Assembly: GCA_049999725.1 (NCBI GenBank)
Contig: JBNGIS010017174.1
Span: 1 to 36,087 of the forward strand
Direction: 5' to 3'
DNA: 36,087 bases
From: Haplomitrium mnioides
Taxonomy: Eukaryota; Marchantiophyta; Haplomitriopsida; Calobryales
Within the stretch, counting starts at the first letter, position 1, and each line of letters opens with the position of its first letter. The notes under the pieces were generated by a model that saw only the letters and a list, made by a program, of their open reading frames with translations, was not told the DNA's origin and ran no database searches. Of the stretch, positions 19,217 to 29,925 are shown piece by piece. The translations under genes and the position numbers were made by a program.

Positions 19217-20640
19217 CTAATTGATCGGCCCAGCAACTCGAGAGAAGAAATCGACATTGATGTGCTTCCTCCCTGGTTTGATCCGCACTTCAAAGTTAAA
19301 CTCCTCCAGGAGAAGCACCCACCTCGTAGTCTGACTTGTCACATCCTGTTTATTTACCATGTACTTGAGAGCATTGTGATCGATGTGAAAGATCACCTTG
19401 TAATGCAACAAGTAATGCCTGAATTTCTTCAAGGCATAAATGATTCCCAAGGCTTCTCGATCAGTGGCAGAGTAATTCTTCTCTGTTGGGGCCTATTGGT
19501 AAAGTAAATTGGATGGTCCCTACCTTTCTCATCCATCTGGCTCAGTACTGCCCCGATGCAAAAGCCGGACACATCAATCATGATGTGAAATTCTTTCCCC
19601 CAGCTAGGAGGCACTAGTACAAGGGTACTTGCCAATTGTCTCTTTAGCTCCAAGAAGCTCACCAACCTCTCGGGGGTGGCTTCAAATGTGCTGCCCCCCT
19701 TGGTCATTTGGGTGAAGGGTAGAGCCACTAAGGCAAATTGGTTGATAAATCTCCTATAGTACCCCACGCACCCCAAGAAGCCTTGCACCTCTTTCAGGTT
19801 GGTCGAAAAGGATACATTCATCCAAATGGCAATCTTCTTCTGGCCTACCTCAATTCTTCGACTGGAAATCCTATGTTCAAGGAGTATTCCTTCCTTCACC
19901 TTGAAGAAACACTTGCCTTGGTGTAATCTCAGCCCAATTTCCCCGTAGCATTGGAGGGTGATCCTCACATCCCGCTCATGATCACAAAGCCTCCTATAAA
20001 CCACAAAATCGTTGATGAAGATCTCCAAGAATTTCCTCATGTAATCATGGAAGATGTTCATCATCATCTTTTGAAAAGTTTCTGGTGCGTTGTATAGTCC
20101 GAAGGGCATCCTTCAGAAGGCAAACACCCCCCACTCTATGGTGAATGCCGTCTTCAACTGATCCTCCTCCTGGATCCAAATCTGGTTGTACTTGGAATAT
20201 CCATCCAGGAAGCTATAGACCTCTTGTCCTGCCACCGGATCCAGCACCCCATCCGTGAAGGGCAACGGGTAGTGGTCTTTTTTTGTAGCCTTATTGAGCT
20301 TCCGGAAATCCTAGCACACACAGATTTTCTGTTCACCATCTTGCCCGACTTTCTTGGACACCACCACCAGCGGAGACACACATTCACTGTTTAAAACTGG
20401 ATAGATGAAATCTGCTTCCAACAACTTGTCGATCCCCTCCTTCACCAGGATGGAGAATCGGAGGTTCATCTTGTACTAGCGTTGTCTTACAAAGATTGTT
20501 GCGGGTTCCAAGTCAATCTTGTGTTCCCCCAATTCCCTCGGGATTCCCTTCAAATCCACATGACTCCAAGCAAAGGCATCATTGAAGTTTGTGAGGAGAT
20601 GGGCGATGGCTTGCTCTGCTTCTTCGGGTAATTTAGAGCC
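19217..20640 (-). pseudogene. Outer gypsy: reverse transcriptase and RNase H
   Basis: The RT starts YKMNLRFSILVKEGIDKLLE, with NSECVSPLVVVSKKVGQDG, KATKKDHYPLPFTDGVLD and FQKMMMNIFHDYM. Its active site reads FLEIFINDFVVY at about 20008-20020: the first Asp of the YxDD box is Asn (GAC to AAC), which should abolish catalysis. The connection VQGFLGCVGYYRRFI leads to RNase H (DVSGFCIGAVLSQMDEKG, GIIYALKKFRHYLLHYK, HIDHNALKYMV, NVDFFSR), complete in outline. A frameshift near 19490 splits RNase H. Stops include those near 20476, 20312 and 20115. Confidence 0.9.
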
Positions 20641-21746
20641 TATGTGGAATATCCGTCCCTCCTAGACAACCAGTTGTTTGTGCTGTGATTCCCACACTGC
20701 CCCCATCTCGTTTCTCCATTGCGTACCTCCCTCGTGCATTAGAGTCGCCAATCTCAGCCCCCCTTCCACCTGGAGAGACTCTTTGGATTTCTCTGTGTCC
20801 TCCCCCCACATTCGATGAGACACTTTGGACCCCTCCTTTCTTCCGGCCTTAATGTCCTCATCCCTTGTCAGGTCTTTAGTGGATTTCCTCAGATTGTGCT
20901 CTATTTTCGTGTACTCTGCTATCTCAATCTGATTGACAGACACCACACCTTCTTCGGATAGATCCTCCTCAGTGGCCTCACTTACCATCTGAACCCACTA
21001 ATGGTACTCTGATTCCTCATCCTCTTCGGACCACTCACTATCGTACTCCTCTTCCACTTGCGTTTCTCCTAGGTGTGGAACTGGTCCATAATGCACCACC
21101 ATGTTTTCAGGACCAAACACCAAGGTCGAATTTCCCCAATTATGCATGACTTGAGCTCCATATAGCCAAGGCCGTCCAATTAGCACTGGATAGGGAGATG
21201 CTCGGGCCGTATGACAAGGTAATTCAGTTTGAATTCCTTGCCTCCGATGGAGGTTGGCACTCGGAGCATGGAGCTTAACGGTTTCACCCGAGACCCATTC
21301 GCCAACCTTATGATTATGGGTGTGGGTTGGAATTCCGTGAATCCCAGCTTGTAGGTGGTCTCCTCCACCATAATGTTAACCCTTGCCCCTCCGTCTATAG
21401 GCACTAGCGATAGCGTGAACCTCGCTATCTGAATGTCGATCTCCGGGGCCGCCTTGTCCTCACATACTAGTTGCAGATCCGTTGGAGCCCCCACTCGGGG
21501 CAGCCTCCACCTCCTCTTAGCTCCCATTAGCAATTCTCGGAGCTGCCTTCTATACAACGGGCTATCCTTGATCAATTGGCCCACCGTGGCCGTGATAGGG
21601 CAATCTCTCACATCTGTCTGGATGCTGTAAGGAATGGGTTTTACTCCGCCCTCTGGGGCTATGATCTTTGCTTGTACTTCCTTAGACTCCTCCTGTTGCT
21701 TCTGGACCTTCTTCAGGGTCTCTCTCGCTGCTTGCTCCTCTTCCAA
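20641..21746 (-). pseudogene. Outer gypsy: aspartic protease and acidic linker
   Basis: After a Gln/Glu-rich coiled-coil-like stretch (LKKVQKQQEESKEVQAK) come PYSIQTDVRDCPITATVGQL and the active-site segment LVPIDGGARVNIM at about 21375-21410, where DGGAR stands against DGGAG of the inner element. A frameshift near 21190 leads to MLIGRPWLYGAQVMHNWG. An acidic linker (VEEEYDSEWSEEDEESEYH and further) then runs to the RT, with a stop near 20998 and another near 20662. Confidence 0.8.
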
Positions 21747-23410
21747 TGCCTCTAGAGCCTCCAGCTACTTCCTCACATGGTCCTATTGTTTGGGAAAGAA
21801 CCACTTCAAATTGTCTCGTTGGTAATCCGAATCACTCCGTGACGAGGGTGCTTGAGCCGTCACCTTCTTGGCCTTTTGCTTGTTCTTCCTCTGGCTCTTC
21901 TTCTTAGATTTTGCCTCGGCTCATGTCACCACCCGGTAGCAGTCTTTAGGAGTTGGTGTCTCCCATTCGAGCAACTCTGCTTCCTCCTCTTTCTCCAGAG
22001 CTATGAGATTGACAACTACAGGTGAAGGGGGGTTTGTGCCTGGGCCAGGGGATGCATCAAGCCTTCAGCTGAGGGGGCAATTGATCGCTACGTGCCTCTC
22101 CTTCTTGCATTGGAAGCATAATGCAAGCGGTTGGCCATAACCGCTCTTCTGTGGCTCCAAACAGTTGGAGGAAATGTGCCCTGGCTTGCTACAATTCCAG
22201 CAGACTATGATGGTTGTACTGGGTGGTCGATTTGCAGTCCACTGATTTCTTGGCCTTTGTTTCCCCCTGCAGGCCTGCCCAGCATGGTGCGAGGTCCCCC
22301 GTTGATTTGGTATGCTATCTCAATGGCCTCCTCCATCACATAATCCACCTCCTCTCTCACGAATTTTGGTGCCTCCTCTCGCACATAGTGTACTGTATTG
22401 TTCTCTACCGGGCATTCTTGAGGAGAGTGGCCATGCTTGCTGCATCTTATGCACCACACTCCGACTTGCCTGGTGGGTAGAGCGCGGCCTTCTGGTTTGA
22501 TTCCTACCAAGACAATATTCATTGCCTCAATTTTTGCGCTCAGCTCATCAATTCGATCCCTCCTCCCTTACTTCTTGCTTGTCTCAGGTTCGGGTTCACT
22601 CCTTCTGGATTTCCCTTTCCTGGCCCTCTTGTGATGATGCACTTCTCGCTCTTTGGCCTATTTCTTCTTCTTTTGATCTTTCATTTTTTTCTTCCTCCGG
22701 GATGATCGGTCCTTCTCTGAGCTGCTACTGTCCGAGTCACCCTTGCTTTCCGAGGTGGACTCGAAACTCTTATCCGTCTCCTCTCCGCTATCAGAAGTGT
22801 CTGAAGAGTCTTCGAACTCATACTTTGCTCTTGCTTTCCTTCGGGAGCTCGTGATTGTAGCCTTGATATGGGATCGAGCTGCATTGACCGCCTCCTCCAG
22901 AGTCTGCGGATCCGTTTGCCTCACCCAAGTCCCTCTGGGTAGGGCTGCCAGAAACCACGTTATTAGCATCCCATCCGTGGCTCGCGGATTCAGCTTCCGA
23001 GCCACCTTTTTGAATCGCTGAAGGAGTTTTCTCACGGATTCTTTTTTCTTCATCTTGAGCTGACCCATTTTGATCAGCGCCTCTGTTTCCTCCCCGATCC
23101 CCCTAAATTCTACAATGAACGTGGCCTTGAAAGCTCCTTAGTCCCTTTTGACATTATTTGGCAGATCCTTATACTAGGGTTGTGCCTCTCCCTTCAGGAC
23201 CGCTGGTAGAATTTCGATCTTCACATGGCTTTCTCCATTTGCTGCCGCGGTATTTTCCAAGTTGTCCAGCCAGGCATCGAGGTCGTCCTTTGGACGCCCC
23301 TTGAAGGACTTGTACTTAAATTTGCTCCTCACTCTAGAAGGGGGTACCGGGTTGGCCATCTCAGCACTAGGCAAGAACAATTCCACCCACAAGTCAATTC
23401 CTTCCTCCAC
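21747..23410 (-). pseudogene. Outer gypsy: gag with three zinc knuckles
   Basis: The likely start is MANPVPPSRVRSKFKYKSFK at 23359, which lines up with MTNPMPPLELRVRFKYKSFK of the third element. The capsid part (DAWLDNLENTAAANGESHV, ALIKMGQLKMKKKESVRKLL) is followed by a Ser/Asp/Lys-rich segment. Three knuckles close it: CIRCSKHGHSPQEC, CWNCSKPGHISSNC and CFQCKKERHVAINC, all with intact Cys/His. Stops are at 23174, about 23138 and 22658, and a frameshift near 22210 lies between knuckles 1 and 2. Confidence 0.9.
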
Positions 23411-23546
23411 TCTTCCTCAACACGCTCACAACAGGGTGCTCTGTTTCTCGAAATTCTCCACCTCTACACAATTTGACTTTGGGTCCTTGGTGCACAAAGT
23501 GATAACTTGGCCTCAAGTTGGTCTCAGGCTTTTTGCAAACCTTTTT

Positions 23547-23563
23547 CCCTCCTTCTAGCGCCA
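23547..23563 (-). promoter_or_regulatory. Primer binding site of the outer gypsy (tRNA-Asn-like)
   Basis: On the minus strand TGGCGCTAGAAGGAGGG lies 8 bases inside the 5' LTR end. It would pair with a tRNA ending CTTCTAGCGCCA, which from memory resembles plant tRNA-Asn; the match needs checking. The third element has the same site with one change. Confidence 0.65.
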
Positions 23564-24928
23564 GAAATTTATGTCACTCCTCTCTTTCAAGCCTTAACCT
23601 TCACATGTGCCACTTGGAAGGCAAGGGAGGACAAAAACAAGGGAAATAGGTTCTTTTGTGAGATAGCCGCTAGCCAATTATCACTTTGAGGCTTTAAGGA
23701 ACTCTTCTTCACCTTACAAGCCTTTCCTCACCTCAACAATCACTTCAGCAGCCAAGCTGCTCATCCACACTCAATGCCAGAACACACATACACATGGACC
23801 AAGATACTCCTATGATAATCTACAATATAATTAATGGGTCCTAAATCTGGACCTAGCCATTTTGTATACAAATCAGGAGCATAATGCAATACCCCAAGTA
23901 TCACGGAACAATGTCAAAGGACTTGACTCCCCTTTCACAGGGTTGTCTTAGGGTCTGAACAAATGGAATACCTGAATGCTCCTAGTCCTAAGTGTTTCTT
24001 ATACAATACAAGAGAAATCAAATCTAACTAATACACTCATGCACAAATACAAACACACATGCATTGCACTTCACCAAAATTGTATGCCTTACAAAACCAC
24101 GAGGATTGACCTCCCCAGCAGACTCCTCCTTTCTTCAACTCACAATCTCAATCTTCCTTCCATCTCCCACGCACACACCCTTCTTCAAGATAGTTTTTTT
24201 AACTTCCCTCGCGAGAAGCCTTGGATTTACTTCCTCAAGCTCAAAAGAGGATTTCTTTAACTTCCACTTCTAGAAGACAATCCTCTCGATTGCTGGCTAC
24301 TCACTCCACCTCCAAACCTTGAACAGATCTTCTCCGTAGTGCGCGGGCACTAACGCAGCCACTCCTTTCTTGGCTCCACTTGAAAGATTAAACCAGAACG
24401 TACTCCGAGCATTTATGGGTTTGATGCACCTGCATAGATGATGCAGAGATGACTCCAAGATCCCCCCTTGGCAGCCTCTCCCGAATTCTTGACGAATAGG
24501 ATCCCCTTCAATTTCTCGTATCCATTCACCTCCGCTACTGGTCCACCCGCAGGGATGAGTTCACCTGGATCACCCGAGCCTCTAGAGCTCTCCGCCCAGC
24601 GATTCTCAACGCCCCTCTAATCCACCTCCACCCCTGCTAGCCCCTACACGAGTCCACTCGCCTCACGTAAATCTTTACTGGAATCCCTTCTGCCTTACCT
24701 CGTTGCATCTTTTTGTCCTGAGATCGCATGCACGTCTCTAATTTACATGCACACCAACCTGTTCAATGTCGCAGACTGTTGATCCATTCCCCTTGCGCTT
24801 TCGCCCCTACGTATCTGCCCCATTTGAAAAGGTCATTATTCCCGTTGGCTCTGAGCTCCGGTTGTGGCGACACTTGTCCCGTCTATTCGCGGAATGATCC
24901 AAGTACAACCGTCAGTTTCAAGGGTTAC

Positions 24929-25150
24929 GGAGTCTAGTCCAAAGAATCTCTCGGAACCGAGTCCGAAGAATCCAGCAGATCCGAGTCCAAAGAATCTCGC
25001 GGATCTGAGTCCAAAGAATCTAGTGGATACAAGTCCAAAGAATCTCGCAGAGTTGAGTCCCAAGAATCCAGCGGATCCAAGTCTAAAAAATCTCGCGGAT
25101 CCGAGTATGAAGAATCCTACTTAACCAAATCCGAAGAATCCTGTGGAACC
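24929..25150. repeat. 24-bp tandem repeat in the outer 5' LTR
   Basis: About nine units of GAGTCCAAAGAATCTCGC followed by GGATCC. There is one more unit than in the 3' LTR. Confidence 0.85.
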
Positions 25151-25732
25151 CAGAGTCCGCTGTTGACTTTTCTTCTGAGGTCGCCGTCCGACGCTATTTT
25201 CAACAGGGAAGGTGGATTGTTGCATTAACCTTGATCCGCAGTTGACTACAGACCCAAATCTGAAGAATCCAATGGATTGATGAGTCCGAAGGATCCCTCA
25301 GACCCCGAGTTCCGAGGTTGACTTTTCCATCGTGGCCGCCGTTTGACGCCACTTTCAACAGGGAAGGTGGACTACCGCACTGACTTGGGGTTCCGAAGTT
25401 GACCATGGGAGATTCTAGAATATTCCTCAGATATGGAGTCCAAAGGAAACCGCGGAACCTCTGGGCCCGTAGTTGACTTCGTTCCGTAGGGTGCCGTCCG
25501 ACGCCGCTTTCAACAGGGAAGGTGGACTGCCACGTTGACCTGCGTCTGTGGTTGACCACAACTCTGACCCGAAGGATCCAACGGACGGGGAAGTCTGCAA
25601 AATCCCTCGGACTCCTGAGTCCGAGGTTGACTCTTCTGCAAGGGACCATCCGACGCCGTTTTCAACATGGAAGGTGGACCGCCGCGCTGACTTGGGGTTC
25701 CGAAGTTGACCAAGGAACTCGTCTGAACTTTC

Positions 25733-25992
25733 CACGTTTCCAAAGAAGCCCTCAGACACCTCCGGGCTTGCCATGCTTCCGCAGAATCTCCCGGACACCT
25801 CTTAGGTTGCCACGTCTCTACAGAATCTCCTAAACACCTCTAAGGCTGCCACGTCTCTACAGAATCTCTCGAACACCTCCGAGGACACTACGTTTCCGCA
25901 AAATCCTGCGGACATCTTTGAGGATGCCACGTTTCCGTAGAAGCTTGCGGACACCTCCGAGGATGCTACGTTTCCGCAGAAGCCCGTTGAAC
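25733..25992. repeat. 39-bp tandem repeat in the outer 5' LTR
   Basis: About 6.7 units beginning CACGTTTCC or CACGTCTCT and ending GAGGATGC or AAGGCTGC. There is one more unit than in the 3' LTR. Confidence 0.82.
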
Positions 25993-26636
25993 CGTGAAGG
26001 AAGTGGTTTTAGACCACAGTAGACCCGGTCAATGCCTAAGGAAGTAGAGCGTCCCTCGATCCTCGGCGTCATCGCTACTTACAAAGGTCATTGCCCCTCC
26101 TCTCGATTCCTGCTTCTGGCACGTTGCATCTGAAAGCTTGCGCTGTAGCATTCTCCTTACTTGCGGTCCCTTCCATTGCTGTCGATCTTCGATCTCCGCC
26201 TCGCGTCTCTGGTCCTCCTCCTTTGGTCCCCGATCCTTCTTCACTTCCGAGGTTGCATTTCCTTCTTCTTCTTGGCTGATCGCCTCTGGTGAGCGCTCCA
26301 TTCCCTCTCTGCTGTGGCCTTGATCCTCGCATTTCAGTGATGCTCATAGACTCCAGTCCGCTTCCTTCAAATTTTAGTGGTACCTCCATTCGCTGGCTGC
26401 CACAGCTCCATTCTCCCACTCCGAAGCAATCTCGCAAGCCTTTCTTCTGTCGACCTCCCTTCCTTCTCCGCCAGGGCCCAATTCTACTCCTCGGATCTAA
26501 GCGATCCGCTTTTACTCGCTGATTGGAGTTGATCCGCTGCTTCCGGGGTACTTAAACACTTATGAGAGAGGAATTGCCCCACTACGACCTTTGATTCCAC
26601 GTATTCTTCCCTAGTGCCTCATGTCATCGGCTAACA

Positions 26637-26641
26637 AGAGC
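26637..26641. repeat. Right 5-bp target-site duplication of the outer gypsy (AGAGC)
   Basis: AGAGC follows the LTR end CTAACA and matches GGAGC at 5959-5963 except for one transition. Confidence 0.8.
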
Positions 26642-27772
26642 ATCTAGATCAGGTGTGTAAGCTAAAGAAGGCCTTATATAGGTTGAAGCAAGCATCTTGA
26701 GCATGATCTAACAAGATAGGTGAATATCTTATTTCAATGTGATTCAAAGTGTCGAATGTAGATTACTCTTTGTATGTCAGAATGACAGAGAAAGGTATCA
26801 TGCTCATACTCATATATGTAGATGACCTCATTATGGCTAGAGGAAGTGTGTATGACATTGTTGAGGTAAAAAAATTTGTTGTAGCAAAAATTTGACATGA
26901 AGGATCTCTGGTTGCTGAGACACTTCCTTAGCATTGAGGTGATAAGAACATAGTAGGGTATCTAGGTGATACAATAGCAATGTTCTCTAGACATGTTGTT
27001 AAAATATAGGATGACAGGTTGCAAACCGATTACAACCTCCTTTGGTCCAAATACCAAGCTGATCAGTCATAAAGGGCAACTAATTGAAGATCCAACTGGT
27101 TTTAGGTAGATAGTAGGAAGCTTGATCCACATCACCATCACCAGACCAGGCCTAAACTATGTTGTGAGCCTAATAAGCCAACTTATGCAGGTTTGAGGGA
27201 AGCCGCATCTTGATGCAGTGCGTTGAATTCTTTGGTATGTCAAATCCATATTATAATATGGATTTGTTTATGACAGTAGCAACAATTTTCAACTTTTTGG
27301 CTTTATAGATAAAGATTGGGCAAGATGTGCAAGTGACCAAAGATCTGCAAGTGGCTTTGTTTTTCTGCTTGGTAGTGTTGGAATAACTTCAAGCAGCAAG
27401 AAGCAACCTACAATTGCACTCTCGAGCATAGAGGTTGAGTACATGGGTGCAATAATGGCTACATATGAGGTAGTATGGTTGTTGAAACTTTTGCGGGATT
27501 TGGATGTCAGTGTAAAGGAACCAGTGAGGGTTGAGTGTGATAATATAAGTAGTATTCATTTGGGCAACAATCCAATGTTTCATGCACGTTCAAAGCACAT
27601 TGAACTGTATTATCATTTTGTAAGATAAAGTATTGGCCAAGCTGGTTGATATGCAATACATCAGTATTGAGGATCAATTGGCTACTATCTTCACAAAGGT
27701 GTTGGGAGCAAAAAAGTTGTAGAAATTCAAGAAGCAACTTGGTGTACATGCATTGATATCGAGGGGGAGTAA
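26642..27772 (+). pseudogene. Copia element 1: C-terminal RT and RNase H
   Basis: This resumes the RT broken at 5963. It reads HLDQVCKLKKALYRLKQAS, then KIGEYLIS, MLILIYVDDLIMARG (the YVDD active site is intact) and FDMKDLWLLRHFLSIEVI. RNase H follows: DWARCASDQRSASGFVFLLG, SSKKQPTIALSSIEVEYMG and ECDNISSIHLGNNPMFHARS. The frame ends CIDIEGE before GAGGGGGAG, the expected polypurine tract at 27761-27770. Several stops, many from Trp codons, disable it. Confidence 0.92.
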
Positions 27773-28032
27773 TGATATTACAAGCTTAGATAGGTTGTCA
27801 TGCTAAATTGGTAGCCCTTTTAGTCTCAATTAGGGATGGGGTTAACTTCTTATTGTAGGCCAAGATATATGGGGGCATATTTGGAGGTGCATACTGGTAC
27901 TTCTCCCCCTTGTAAAATTACAACACGATTGTGTCTTATGAGTGAAGAAAGAACTAATGCAAATCCTTTTTTTTTGCCAAGTGTATTTTTAGTGTTGTAT
28001 ATTAACATTCATGGTGAAAACCCATAGCCAAC
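27773..28032 (+). repeat. Probable 3' LTR of copia element 1
   Basis: It starts TGATATTACAAGC right after the polypurine tract. A TG...CA unit would end CCATAGCCAACA at 28032, giving 260 bp. The 5' LTR is not in the window, so neither length nor end can be confirmed. The next bases belong to another copia on the opposite strand. Confidence 0.45.
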
Positions 28033-28740
28033 ATCTCTTCTTGAAACTTGTCATACTATATTTGACAACTTTGCTTAAGTCTATAGATAGATCTCATGAT
28101 CTGGATAACATATCCATTGTTGGCCATAGGCATAGATCAATGCACATGAGAGGCTAAAGGTCCACTCGATGGTAAATGCATCTGATGAACTAAAGGTTCT
28201 CGCCTAGTACTCACTCGACTAGGCTTCATTATGGTCGAGGTGTAGAAGCAGATGTGTCACTATGAAGTTTCCCTTGGAGACATGCTCCCCCTAAATATGA
28301 TAGATATTAATGGCAATAGGTTCAAGAGGTGCTTTCATATAGATCTGGGTATCTAATAGCCCACACAAGTGTGTTGTCACTACATTCATCAGGTGTGTAA
28401 TGAGCTCATGTTCTATGAAAAGCCAACTAGGTACATGTAAGTAATAGCATCCATAATTTGGGCATATGTGAGATCAAAGTCTCTCTGATGTATCTGTGTG
28501 TAGCCTTTGGCTATGAGGCATGTCTTATAGCTAACAATTTTGCCTTTAATATTATGCTTTTTTGACAAATATCCACTGATATCCAATCAGGTGGTCATTT
28601 GGAGGTGTTGAGATTACATGTCCAAACATTTTCCTTTGGATCATTGAATCCAATTATGACTTCATTGCTTTTTCCCATTCTGGCCAGTCAGGATTGTCTT
28701 GTGCCTCTTTGACAAATCTTGGATTGGGTGGAATGTCAAA
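28033..28740 (-). pseudogene. Copia element 2: reverse transcriptase fragment
   Basis: On the minus strand, starting near 28740, the frame reads PRFVKEAQDNPDWPEWEKAM, then LDSMIQRKMFGHVISTPPND and GYQWIFVKK, the start of a copia RT. Lower down LLDTQIYMKAPLEP matches the conserved LDTQIYMKVPEG block. The YVDD part is not seen, so the RT is cut short at its C-terminal side near 28033. Many stops and frameshifts are present. Confidence 0.75.
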
Positions 28741-29477
28741 AATATTCTAAGTAATCATGTAAGCAAAGTGATCATCTATTTGTACACTCTCTCCTTGCCA
28801 TACGGTCCTAGTATTTATATAGTGAATGGAAATTTCTTTATATTTTGGGATCTCAGAAAGAGTAATAATTGGTTGAGATATACCTATAATAGATGATGAT
28901 GGCACATCTATAGAGGGAAATATCCTCTCAATCAAAGCTTTTCACCAAGGTTGAGAGTTTTTTGCACCTAGAGCGTGCCCTCTCTTTACTATTGGTGGTT
29001 GATCAACTATTCGTTTTGTCAACTCTTGCAAAAGTGTAGAGACATTCTCAATAGATATCTGTGATCTAGTCACCTTTGTTTTCTCATTGAATGAGTGTGG
29101 CAATTTTTCGATTGTTTTAGTCAAATGTAATAATCTCTTGACTTCATACTTTGCTTTGTTATTTGATTAGTTCATAAAGTGGATGATGTCACCCATTGTA
29201 GTTCTTTTAGTATTAAGAATAACTTGTTTTGTTCCTCAAATGAAGATGGAAATATGTCTTCATAGAAATGGCAATCGAGAAATCTGGCTTGGAATACATA
29301 TGTTGTTGATGGTTCTAGAGAGCATATAATAGAAGGAGAATTATATATCTTATTGCTTTTTAGGACCTATCTTAGTCCTTTTTGATCGCATGATAGATAT
29401 AAAGACAAGACTTCAAATTCAAAAATAAGTAGGTGAGATAGGTTGGGAATAGTCCCGAAGGTAAGCTAGTGAGGAGT
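28741..29477 (-). pseudogene. Copia element 2: integrase-RT spacer
   Basis: Minus-strand frames at 29124-28942 (SFNEKTKVTRSQISIENVST) and 28935-28747 (SQPIITLSEIPKYKEISIHY) and the segment ARFLDCHFYEDIFPSSFEEQ near 29290-29230 resemble the poorly conserved region between integrase and RT of copia polyproteins. I see no clear integrase core, so most of the integrase is missing. Confidence 0.55.
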
Positions 29478-29920
29478 TGTAACACTACACACATACATCA
29501 CACACCAAAATTAGCACAAGCACATACAAGAGTAGCGCATAAAGGACTTCAAGAACCCACAAGGTAAGAGATGCCCAACAAGGCACTCTCCCTTCTTTAT
29601 ATACTAACTTAGAAGTACTTTGCTTACATAGGTGGCGAAACCCCATTGGTTCCTTTTCTATCCTCCTCTAATTGGACCACCCTTTTTCCTCTTTCATTGA
29701 TTGGACCACCCTTTGCTTTAATCCTCCGCTTGCCACGTGTCCTTATCCTCTTCTAAAGTAGCCTTTCTTTCACTTTAATTCATTGACTTTCTCTCCTCTT
29801 GCCACGTGTCACTCTCTCTATAATAGCACTCGCTTTTTAACACTCTAACTTAGTGATAGCTTTCTAGATCTAGTTGTCTCCATTTTTAGTTTGTGCTTAC
29901 TAAAGTTAGTGACCGTTACA
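29478..29920 (-). mobile_element. Solo LTR with perfect target duplication
   Basis: The 443-bp unit starts TGTAAC and ends GTTACA, a perfect 6-bp terminal inverted repeat, and is flanked by GGAGT on both sides (29473-29477 and 29921-29925). Nothing internal to a retrotransposon is present, so it is a solo LTR left by LTR-LTR recombination. It sits in the remains of copia element 2. Promoter motifs on the minus strand suggest it reads leftward. Its intact ends and duplication make it one of the youngest insertions here. Confidence 0.9.
29595..29808 (-). promoter_or_regulatory. Promoter of the solo LTR
   Basis: Reading the minus strand there are two CACGTG boxes in the context GACACGTGGCAAG (29808-29803 and 29739-29734, 69 bp apart). 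A duplicated AAAGGGTGGTCCAAT (29714-29700 and 29685-29671) and a third CCAAT near 29645 follow, then a TATATAAA box (29603-29596). G-box, CCAAT and TATA in this order form a standard plant core promoter. CACGTGGC is also an ABA-response-like element. Activity is inferred. Confidence 0.6.
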
Positions 29921-29925
29921 GGAGT

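Larger units (their letters stand above)
5964..26636 (-). mobile_element. Outer Ty3-gypsy retrotransposon, minus strand
   Basis: The element starts TGTCACTCCCC and ends CGGCTAACA (TG...CA), with a 5-bp duplication, inside the RT of copia element 1. On the minus strand the order is 5' LTR (26636-23572, 3065 bp), primer binding site, gag, protease, RT, RNase H, integrase, polypurine tract, 3' LTR (17668-5964). The 3' LTR is interrupted by the inner element. Without that insert the 3' LTR is about 2990 bp and the whole element about 11.96 kb. In a stretch of about 95 bp at the LTR ends I count ten differences between the LTRs, eight of them transitions, so it is old. All coding domains are broken. 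The gag-PR-RT-RH-IN order is that of Ty3-gypsy; the lineage within gypsy is not assigned. Confidence 0.9.
23572..26636 (-). repeat. Outer gypsy 5' LTR (3065 bp, uninterrupted)
   Basis: It starts TGTCACTCCTC and ends CATCGGCTAACA on the + strand. It is the intact reference for the split 3' LTR. It holds a 24-bp array (24929-25150, about nine units), ~150-bp repeats (25150-25730) and a 39-bp array (25733-25992, about 6.7 units). ORFs inside it are not coding. Confidence 0.92.

Noticed and set aside
23547-23563. tRNA gene
   Set aside because: Only the 3' tRNA complement is present, as in a primer binding site. There is no cloverleaf.
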